The notes below the pieces were generated by a model, which ran no database searches, was not told the DNA's origin, and was given only the letters and a program-made list of their open reading frames with translations. Shown here piece after piece: positions 10,301-22,300 of a stretch of 64,000 nt of DNA. A program made the translations under genes and the position numbers. This DNA is from Siphonodentalium dalli (Eukaryota; Mollusca; Scaphopoda; Gadilida; Siphonodentaliidae), in the NCBI GenBank assembly GCA_032622095.1, contig CP136068.1, forward strand, positions 7,169,314-7,233,313, read 5' to 3'. How positions within the stretch are numbered: position 1 is the stretch's first letter; each line of letters opens with the position of its first letter.

Positions 10301-13300
10301 TTTAGTGGTATCAAGAGAGGCTATTTAGTGGTATCAAGAGTGGTATTTAGTGGTATCAAGAGTGGTATTAAGTGGTATCAAGAGTGGTATTTAGTGGTAT
10401 CAAGAGAGGTTATTTTGTTATTCCAAACAGGGCGTAACTCTGTAAGATTACTATTCTGAACACAATCGTGTTCAGCTCAATAAACCTCCGATGACAATGA
10501 CCATATTAAATAAATATATATTTTAACATGACTACGATCAATCCGACATTTAGTGTATGCTAACCTTTTCATGGCCAAGCATTTTTCTTATACTCAAAAG
10601 CGACTTCATATTCCAGTTCCTCTTGGGTCCGCCGGTCTCTGAATCAGTGCCGTTCAGTCCAATGTCGTGGAATGTTATCATATCAGATCGCTTGTGATCC
10701 TTTTTACCTATACTGCAATATCCAACAAATAATTTACATGTAAGCGATATTCAGTGCAGTCTTTTGCATGCGAATTATTGCAAATGTTTGTCAAGGTCAT
10801 TGCAATTTTCCCGCTCAGTTCAGTTGATCGTACAGAAGTTGGACAAACGCCCTTATGTTTACCATATTAGTAATTTAAAACAAAACCCCTTTATTCTTGT
10901 TAAAAAAAGATTGCTATTTTTCTCAATGTGGTTGAAAACAACTATACTCATTTAGTAAATACTGTTTTAACCCTTTGATTACAGGGGCGTCCCGATTGTG
11001 TTTATAAAAAACCCTGTGCCAATGCATTCTCTTATATATGCGGGTTGAATGCATTGGTCTAAACGTATTTACCTTGATCTCGCAAGTCAGTGCATTCTCT
11101 TATATATGCGAGGCGATCTGCTGTCTACTCGCATATACAAGATAATGCACCGGCACATGGTCTTTAATGCTGCGCCAGCGCGGCTCCAGCCATGAAATGG
11201 TTAAGTACCAACCTGGGATCAAATGCGTGGAGCTCACAGCCATATAGCTTGGACGAACTGTCATCAAAGCTCCAGTCGTTTTGGATCCTGCATAAAGAAC
11301 AAAGTCATGACATTAACTGAGCACAAAACACCAACTTATAACTATAAGGATACTGGGAAACGGACAAAATTTGTTCTTATAGTAATTGATAATTCTCCTA
11401 TTACTCGTTGACAGCGTGTATTATTTTTGGCAGACTTAATACTATTTATGTTATTTTAAAAGGACCCAAAACGAATGCAACGGGTTTCTTTACGCCGTCA
11501 GTTCGAGGATTATACTGTAAAATAATGGGTTGTGACTTAACCCTTTCATGGCTGGAGTGTCCTGAATTTTTACAAAAACCCTGTGCCAATGCATTATCTA
11601 ATATATGCGAGTCGACCATAGGTCGCCTCGCATATATAATAGAATGCATTGGCCTAACAATATTTACCTTGATCTTGTAAGCTAGTGCATTATCTCATAA
11701 GAGAATGCATGGCACATTATATTTAATGTTGCGCCAGCGCAGCTCCCGCCATGAAGAGTTATGTTGTCATTAACGTTATTGCTCGAATATATAATGGGCG
11801 ACTGTCACCCTCCGGAAAGCACGAGCATATAGCTTCTTCACCTGCGTTTGGAACGATGTCAACATTGTCTATTCAATTGTGCGATCAATTGTGAAGTTGA
11901 AGTTTTATCTTCCAGACAAAATTGTTGACCGCACGTAACTTGTCAATTGTGATATATTTGTGAAAGAACTAAGTTTTTACCAATTTTGTTATTAAAAATA
12001 ACTCGTGTGTTTAGATTAAGGTTATGAATTCCGATATACAATATTAAATTGTGTTCAAACTTTCTGTTAGAATTGCATTAAGATTAATCGAAACCAGTTT
12101 TTGTTTTCTCAAATAAAAGATGGGAGAATTCATTTAGAAAAAATGGTTAGTAATAAATCAATCTACATGCAGGCGCGTATGTGGAACGGTTACACCCGCT
12201 ATATGTATTGTACAGTCGATTAATCTACATGAAAGTATGATATGCGCACATTTGTCTAGCCATGCACCACATTAACCACAACGACTGTCAGTTTCTTAAA
12301 TCCGGTACCATGCGCCAACAAGTGGGTCCCTATGTAAGCAGAACCAACAAGTTTCAAGTTTCAAGTTTATTATTAATATCTCTCCTTATCACAATTGACA
12401 TAAGAGATCATTACAAGTAATAACATATGTGATGATATCAATGAATGAGCATGGAAGCAAAAATGTATGATCTTTTTGTTTTGTTATTTAAATGTGATTC
12501 CAATTATAATCATGAATGTTGTATAAGTCATCACCTATTTCCCCTCCGGATGCACACATACGAGTGTAAGCTCTCGAGGTGGTTACAGCGTTTCAGTAGC
12601 GTGTTTGATAAAAAGTGCAAGACCATCATTTATCTTTTCATGTCCAGAGTTAAATAATTCGTACAACTTAAATTCATTTGGTTTCGTATAAAAATATGCA
12701 TCAATGTACTTTTTGCGTACTTCAGTAAGAGACTCGCAGATCAAAATAAAGTGGTATTCATCACCCACTGCATTCCCACACGTATTACAAATTCGTAGCG
12801 CAGCATCTGTATTTGTCCATGAGCCTGTTTCAATAGGTAGTCTATGATTTCTAGTCCTGAATTTCATAAGTTGTGTTACATTACGAATACTCAATGATGA
12901 TAAATAATTTGCTCTACCAAATTCTCGTTTGATTATTTTATAAAAATCACTCTTACTTGATATTTCGACCTGGCATAGCCACTCATTTATATATTTGTCA
13001 TTTCGGCCAATTTGGCCGGTTACTTCATGTGAGTTTTTCATCTGACGTGTGTGTCGGAATAATGATATGGAGGATTTATGTAAATGTTAGCCCAAACTAC
13101 ATTTCCAAGTAACGATGGTTTTGTTGTTTATTTTGAGGAATAATACCGCGTCAGATGAATTCAGCCCAAATATGTTAACAGTTGTCGTGTAAAACATTCG
13201 GCAGTAAGTTAGCGTTATTTAGTATTTGTGGATGTCCTTTAACATGGGGAAAATAGACTACTGCGCTTGAACGAGCATGTGAATTGTCGTTTTTAATGTA

Positions 13301-16300
13301 TAGCAACTTTATAATCAATAACAGAGGCATTCTCTGTCAAATAAGGTCGCTCTATTTACGATACCAATTGGGGAACTTTGTAAATTAAATTACGCGTAAA
13401 CTTAACCTGCTGCAAATAGAAAACTAATCGGCGCGTGCCAACTCGGAATAAAAGACCAACTTTGAATAAAAGATGCATACGGGGTGTTATATGGCGTTTG
13501 GTCCGTTGTTTCTCAATGAATATTATTGAAATGTTGTGTATATGTCCGGGCTGGGACATGGAATACAACAACGTTTGAATTGTTTTTAAATTTACAAATT
13601 TGTTGATTTTATTCATTTTGTTTTCGTTCTGAAACACACTATAAAGTGTATATAATATAATAACGAACACGAGACATACATAATTTATGAACTGTTAACA
13701 AAAGATATCAAATTCAATACATGACAAAGATGACTCAGTGGAGTTTATAAAGTGAACATAAAAACATTGAGGTAAGAATCTTTTTAAGGAATTCAACTTT
13801 ATTTAATGATAATAAACACATAAATTAAAATAACAAACATGAGACATACATGATTTATAAACTGTTAACAGATATCAAACTCAATACATGACAAAGATGA
13901 CTCAGTGAAGTTTATAAAGTGAACATAAAAATATTAAGGTAAAAATCTTTTTAAGCATTACTAAACCGTTTAGCACAGTCCACTTCACTCATCCGATCAT
14001 CACTAAACTTAATATTTATCTTGATATTGATCTATCAGATGAGAGCTATCAAATATTTTTTTAATTTTATAGGAAAAAATGGTCGCCAGCGGCCATATTG
14101 CATTTACGTTATATGTTATCGCGTCATGTCGATATCTAGTATTACTTAGAAATTTCACCTTTCCAGATTCATAATTGCTCCATTGACTGTAACAGATGGA
14201 ATTATTCCCCTCTTCGGATAGAGTGTCACTGAAACTTTATTTTGTCAGACTGTCTGTATAGTCACTGATTATATATGGCAATAATCTGTAATAAGATGTA
14301 GCACTATTTTATTTTATATTTACATGCAGTGCTGTTTTTATACAACAATTCTAATCCCCCCTAGATCATCATGTGATCGACCATACATCGCGCGAGGACC
14401 TGGTTGAATTAAGGGGGGTTTTTATGGATAACTTCTGTCCTCAAGCTAGATTATACTTATGACATGTAATGGCATGTTTTTAACATGGAGGGTTAGATAT
14501 GCGTGAGACACCACCACTCTTCAATTCACACCAAGTTATCAGCTGTCATATTCGGATATTAGAACCCATAGCCATGATATATGGTTTATTTTGTGTATAC
14601 TAGTAATATTGTTATTTTCAGTACCTTTATATACCAGTACTGTGTATAACAATGCATATACATTAATACATGTATATTGATTCAACGGATTCAGTGGTTT
14701 TGTCCATCAGTCTATCAAATTTGCGGGGAAAACATGGCCACAAGCAGTACACCCTGTTAAATTTCTAATTTGAATCAATTGGCGCACCCTGCAGCCAGCT
14801 TTTATTGGAGAACTTTTTCTCATGTGGATAGTTTGGGTCACCGCTAGATGTGAGCCATGTTTTGTTCTCAAGCTATCCTTGTGAAGACATCACTGCCAGC
14901 GTGATATTGAATTTTACTATTGTTATGGCTAAATAATTTGGTTGATCCTACAGACGACACCCCTTGTCCGATCGTCACCAGATTCCACAATGATCTTCTG
15001 GATAACCAGGGGGAGAGTAATCTAATTTTCCCGAATTTCGTTAAAAAACATTACCACAGGCAGCAATTTGGTATCTTACTGTTTGATCCTCTTTTGCGTG
15101 ACTGAATTGTTTAGCAACTGTACAGTCATATCCCTCATCTGATAGTCACCACACTTTATATTGATCTTCGGGCTGACAACTAGATGGGAGCTATCGAATG
15201 CTTTGAATTTTTTTGGAAAACATTGTCGCCAGCAGTCATCTTCTATTTTGGTTTTTATATACATGTATATCTCTTCATTCGGATAGCCAGTATTACGTAG
15301 GTACTTCAACTTTCCGCATTCCTGTCATCATTTGAAATATAAAAATTTACCTGATACCATGCACCCCTCAAAATTTGTTTCGTCGTATCTATTTTAATGA
15401 CCCGTATGGTAATATTGATACAGATATATTTGTCAAACATTTCTTTGTACAATATACAGGTATTTAGTTTGTAACTAAATCTAGAAATATATAATAGTAG
15501 CTGGTGGACCCTACTTCGTCCGGGATGTTCCCCTCTGATTTTCGGAGAATTGCGCGATTTAACCTTGAATTGACCATTTTAAAGGTGAACGTCATGTCGG
15601 GTCACGATTTGACCCGCTCAAAACACTCCCCGGACAAAAGTCACTACAAAAGTACCCGTCGAAATCCGCCCGGCTTTACCCGATTTGACCTTGAATTGAC
15701 AATTTTGAATGTCAAGATCAGGTCAGGGTCATAATTTGACCCACCCGAAACACACCTGGGACAAAAGTAACAGTAGGTATTATATTTCGTTGAAATACTT
15801 CGTTTTACCAGATTTGACCTTGAATTGATCTTTTTGAATGTCAAAGTCAGGTCGGGATCAAGATTTGACCCGTCCAAATGGTCCAGAAACATGCCTACAT
15901 CAGCACGTTCGAGAACATGGTCCCACGTGAAATCGGACCCGTCAATATTGCTCCCGGGATCGAAGTAGTCCTACACACAAATTTTTAGTCGGATCGGTCA
16001 AGGTCCAGAAACATGCCTATGAGCGAGGTCAAGTTGACACGTTAATTACCAAATCCGAGTCGGATCAGTCGAGCAGTGTTAGAGTCTATAACACATACAC
16101 ACATGCATTCATGCATACACACATACATACAGACAGGTGTTCCAAAATGTATAATCGATAGCTACAACAATTCTATGGTAGATAGTTCACGGCCGACCTG
16201 ATGCATGCATCTTAGTTTTCTTGTACACTTTGCGCTTGCTTGCAAGCTCCATTAAACCAGGTATTACCATATACACACTGATATAGCCAATTATCGCTCA

Positions 16301-19300
16301 TACCTAATTCACATAATGTACTTTTTATTTTGTTAATCCAATCACATATAAGTTGGCCTGAGCCATGCAAATCATACATCAAGGAGTAGATATGGTATAC
16401 TAGTTTGCCTTGTTTTCCGACTAATCAAATTGTTAAATTTAGCCAGAGCCAATAATTTGGGCTATTCCACTACCCGAAAAAGCACAACGCTAATTACAGT
16501 GGCAATATATGTGCATGGATGTCATGGAAAGAGACTCACGCACGGACAGGGGTCGCGACCACACAGAAGTGTCGATATTAACCCTCAAAATGCCGGCATC
16601 GGCGAATATGTTCGTCGCGAAATAAGCTAACAGCCCGGACCGCCCCTGTTGCGTATAGGGGTGATGGTTGTGTCCTTATCTGTGCGCGGATGTCGTCGAA
16701 ACGCACATACGCACGGCGGGTGGTCACGACCAAACAGAAGTACCGATATTAACCCCTAAACTTGCCAGATTCAGCCAGAATTTTACAAAATTTTGCCCCA
16801 AATAAGAAAACTCGCAGCCCGGACCCCCGTAATGCCCTTGTACTTCTAATAACTCCTTACATATGTTGCGAAACTACCCCGTGTACAGATAGGGCCACTA
16901 AAAGTACCACTAGACGCCACAGGGGCGGTCCGAGCTGGTCCGGGCTTTTAGCTTCGTTGACGGTAAACTTATTCGGCGATGACGGCATTTTGGGGGTTAA
17001 TTACTAGGCTTTCTTGGGCGATTCGCCCTTGTTTCTTCGCGAGTGTAGTCGAGGGTAGTTCCGCAACATATATGTAAGGAGTTATTAGCCGTAAGAGGGC
17101 GATACGGGGGTCCGGGCTGTAAGTTTGTTATTGGGGGCCAAATTTTATAATTCTGGCTGAATCTCATAAGTTTAGGGGTTAATATCGGTACTTCTGTTTG
17201 GCTGTGACCACCATCCGTGTGTATGTGGGTTTCGGCGACAACCGCACACATATATGGCCACTCAAGTCACCCCTAGACGCAACAGGAGCGGTCCAAAATG
17301 TTCCGGATTGTTATCTTCGTTATCCGTAAACGTATTCGGCGATGCCGGCATTTTGAGGGTAAATAGCGACACTTCTGTGTGGTCGCGACCCCTGTCCGTG
17401 CGTGAGTGGGTTTCCACGACACCCCTGCACATATATTGCCACTAAAATCACCCCTATACTCCACATGGGCGGTCCGGGCGGTGTTTAGTCACACCCCGCA
17501 TGGTTAATGTTAGGTATTGTTTATTGTCATTCCGTTTTTGTTTTGTCCTTCGTAAAATATATCTTTGTTGGAAGATCACACGTCTGATGTGCATACATAC
17601 CCCGAATGTCCACATGCAGAATACCGCTGTAAGTATCGGATAATCCAGAACTTACCCGAACATCATCTGAAACGAGTACCCAAAGGAGAATACCGCTACA
17701 ATTACCACTGACGTATACACATACACACTCGTCACATGGGTACGTATCCGAAAGGGGTAGTCCAGTGTGCGTATAGCGACAAAATTGTGGTCATATCAGC
17801 GTCTGTTGGACTTTCCCGGAGCGATCGATTGAATACAACAATAAGATATAATCAAGTAAGGGTCTACCCAAGTGGAGAAAGCAAGCGCGGACGTGAATAC
17901 TCCATGTATATATACTCCAGGTGAATACTCCAGGTATAGCGGACGTGAATATTCCAGGTATATATACTCCAGGGGCCTGTTTCATGAAGCAAGGTCATAA
18001 GATTATCTTAAGACGGACTTAATCCAAGATCTACGGTGGATCTTATGATGTAACTTTCCCGTTTCAAGAACGCGTTTCACAAAACAAGATTAAGTCCTAC
18101 TTAAGTAGTATTTTAAGTTCGCGCGCTTTTAGACTGGCTCTCGACAATTTATTACAGCTATGCGCAGAAAATGTTGGTTCTGCGTATGTTATATGCCCAT
18201 GTACAGTGTCTGGTGACATATACTAGGGCGTGTCTAAGAATAATTATGATATTGTAATCCAAGGGCGATAATCAGTATAATGACTGGTGCATACCCAACT
18301 GCACGAGCGCGCCTTTTAACTGTTTTCGCGTCAGACTCCACCCACACATAGCTGAATGCTTCCAGCGCCTATTTTAAACAAACGTAACGAGCTCAAATAT
18401 ATTATTTCAGTTATTAAAGGGACATGGTAACTCAGAATGTGAACCTTCACCTATATCACATGCCATTAAGGCGATGCGAGACATATGTTCGTCCCTTTCA
18501 ATGCAGATATTAGGTTATAATACAGTATACGTCTTTGAAGCATCTATAATGGCAGGAAACCGAATGTCGCCACGACGGCATACACATACAATACACCACG
18601 ATGGAAGCACTGAGTTAAACGCTCGTTATTGATTGCCAACATTCATGGAATACTAACACGAAACGCTCTTTATTTATATTGCTATAATGTGAACAGGACT
18701 TCATATCGTGCTCCAAATAGACTTATTTCCAATCTGAGACATACTTTTAGAAGCCATATATAAATGATGTTAATGCCATTTGCTCTGGTTATGTTGACAA
18801 ATATGCTAAACGCCTGTTATAGTTAACAAACTGCGTATGAACTTCGAAAGTACGTTATGTTGAACGACATTTTGCATATGTTTTAATAAAAACCAAAGCA
18901 ACGACTTATAATAAAGAGCGTTAATAATTAACAACCCGTGAACAGACGGCCGGTTCAGAGGCCCCTGGAGAAAATTACTAAAATACGAATATAGACTATA
19001 CCACTTGTATAGTCTATATTGGTATTTTAGTAATTCCCCCAGTGGTCTGTGGGTCGGTTCACAGTGATATGTTCTTTCGCGGATCCCGGTGTGCCCGCAT
19101 ACTATATATATACATGCTATATATCTTTTTATTTCATAGTTAATAAACATGTGATGCAGATGTAATAAATGTATAAGATCTGAGATTCGCGTGGTTGGGT
19201 GATAATATACATAATAATAAAATAACACATATTATGTATTATTATCTCGCCGATATATATATACGGGGTACATATACAATATATTTTACAATCAAATTAT

Positions 19301-22300
19301 AACATAATAATATAGAAAGGCAAGTAAATAATAATAATAATAATAATAGCTGACATAAGCATTTATATAAAAAAAACTGAGTATAAATCATTCACTATTA
19401 TCCTCGATGTGAAAATGTTCGGACTAATTGTCTCAACATGATTATTGTCTACAGTGCGATTGGGCGATTTGAATCGCAAAATGATGTCCAACTCTATGGA
19501 AATATATTCTTTTTGTTACAGCAATTGGAAATGTATATATAGTCCGGTCTTGGCGGTTTACAGTTAGTAGCGGACACCCCGCCAATCTTGCAACCACCGG
19601 CCACGTCACTGCTATAGCTTACCAGTTGGTTATTAATTACTACCATTTCTGAAACACCCCTCCGTGCTAGAAATATGTTATTCAGTTAAATGTGTTTATA
19701 ATAATATATACATGGACTATATCCCATCCACATTTCGGAACAACTGCGGATCACAACGTAGGTCTTAACTTTAAGATTATCTTATGACACCTCACAGCAG
19801 TCGTAAAGTTAAGACCAAAGTTAAGACCATCTTAATTTAAGACCTTGTTCGTGAAACGCACTTATGACTGAAGTTTTAACTTATGACCATCTTAAGTCCC
19901 AACTATGTCATAAGTTGCCTTCATGAAACAGGCCCCAGGTGAATACTCCAGGTCATAGTGAGACAAGTCCGGACGTGAATACTCCAGGTAATTGTGAGAC
20001 AAGCGCAGACGTGACTATACTCCAGGGCACTGTGCGACAAGCGCGGACGTAATACTCCAAGTCATTGTGAGACAATATGAACATAACTCAGATATAACCC
20101 TATGTTTGTCGACGAAATGTGAACGGCGCTGGGTATAGCTTAGTGTGTGTGAATAGTACGTTACGTACCCGAATGAGTAGATAAATAGTACGTTATGTAC
20201 ACGAATGAGTATATGAATAATACGTTACGTACCCGAATAAGTAGATGTTGGTATAGCTTGGCTGTGTGAATAGTATGTTACATACCCGAATGAGTAGATG
20301 TGGGTATAGCTTGGCGGTGTGAATTGTACGTTACGTACCCGATTGAGTAGATTAATAGTATGGTACATACCAATAAAGTAGATGTGGGTATAGCGTGGCG
20401 GGTGTGGAATAGTACATTACGTACTCGAATGGAGACTAATGCTACTGCCCACATAAATAATATGTATAAGGTGGCCCGCCAACAACCCCATCCCGCCACC
20501 CATAGTATATTATGCGCCCCTAGATGTGTCCACCGAGGAAGCATAATTAGTGTGAATAGTATGTTACGTACCCGAATGAGTAGACGTGGGTATAGCTTAG
20601 TGGGTGGGGAATACATGTAGTATGTTACTTACCATAATGAGTAGATGTGGGTATTGGTTAGTGGGTGTGGAATAGTACGTTACGTACCCGAATGAGTAGA
20701 TGAGACAGTCGTTTTTCTTGGGTCGGTATTTCTCGTCGTCGCATACATCCCATCCACCATCTTCGAGCTTTCCCAGACGAATTCTTCGATGGCACATTAT
20801 TTCAGTCGACAGAACGAAACTAATAAGACACACAATAAGTTAATAACTCAGAGATAGTGCGTGTATGTGGGGTGGGGTGTTGGACGCATCAGACAACGTT
20901 TAGACAAATAGTTGGAAATTATAAATAAATTACTACCGAGCGATAACTGGTCATGCACTAGAATATTCCATGCATTAATTAATTATCCCGTCAATACAGT
21001 CTTTTTTTGGCTGAGGGTCAAAGTTGTAAATGATTTTTGAAAATGGCAATTTTCAAAATAAAGCGACATTCAGAAGAGTGTTCGAAAACTATCGGGAAAT
21101 TTAACTTCAACACTGAAGCATATGCCATGTCCTCAATTCTTTCAAACTTTAACAGCGATCAGATGAATAGCATATGTGATACAGGTTATTATATCGGGGA
21201 AAACTTAATTGTTTTTGGTGGTTTAGTGTGAAAGATAACACCAACAACGAGGCAATAGAATGAATTCCACATATATTTGTGTCTACAAAACCTGATAAAA
21301 GGTGTCGATAATGTAAAGGGGTACTGTACGCTATTTTCAATAAATTCCCGGTGATAACGATATAATATTGATAATATATAGAAAACTAAGTAATTTGTGT
21401 CGAAGGTGTGTTCTGTAAACGTTCAGGTTGATAGGTTATCTTAAAATCAAAGTTAATAATTTGATATAAATTTAATATATGGCTGGAGTCATAAATTAAA
21501 ATACGAATTTCCGTGTACAAGACATAATCAAAATAATTCACGGATAGTGGATTGGGCAAAGCATGGCACACATGATCGTGTAAAATATTATGTTGACAAG
21601 GGCGTAAACTCAAGCCACTCACCGACTAGTGAATATACAATGACTTAATGAGTATATGGGACTAGTATGCATATAATTTAACAATTATTTGATACAATTG
21701 CTTGAAAACTGTCCAAAAATTATTCGACAACGACAATTGCTATTTTCGCATTCCGACTAATCCGCCATCCGTAACATTACTTTGTACTCAACAGACTTTC
21801 AAATAATGGAAGTCTGGTTACACTATTCTACAACTCCGAGACTAAAGAAACCAACAACATTTGGGTACAGTATCCTTTTAATGTTAGTCACAGAACCCCC
21901 ATTCAATGGTTGGATATCGTAGCCATGTAACACGTTTGATTGAATACCTGTCTTTCAAGAAAAACATGTTGATCACCCGTTGTACATACATGTATAGGGA
22001 GATGCTATTCCAATCCAAAAAAAATATTTATTGACAGCTAAATTAACGCACGAGGCCTTTAAATGCAATATACTAGATGGAACACCATGAAACCATTTGA
22101 ACAGTTGATCCGAGACTTCAGGCACTGCAGCACCTTTCCAAATCCAGTGCCGAGTATCGCGCAGAAATTGTAAAAGTAGGGACATTTCCTGTCTTGCTTT
22201 TGCACTTCGTAAAACTGACATTGCAGCATTATGCGAGGCCATTTTTAATTTGAGCATCCCTCCAAGAGGGAGCGTTGTTGGAATATCGTTTGTGTGGCTC

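Noticed and set aside
18806-19228. 140-residue minus-strand ORF
   Set aside because: It runs through a palindrome inside a TIR element. The frame is open by chance of repeat composition.
17880-20085. CTCCAG/GTATA and CTCCAG/GTAATT words on the plus strand that look like a third donor minisatellite
   Set aside because: No exon is recognisable next to any unit and the gene here is on the minus strand, so similarity to a donor is likely chance.
20278-20620. ORFs on both strands over the donor minisatellite
   Set aside because: Produced by tandem repeat units, with no splice or family support.
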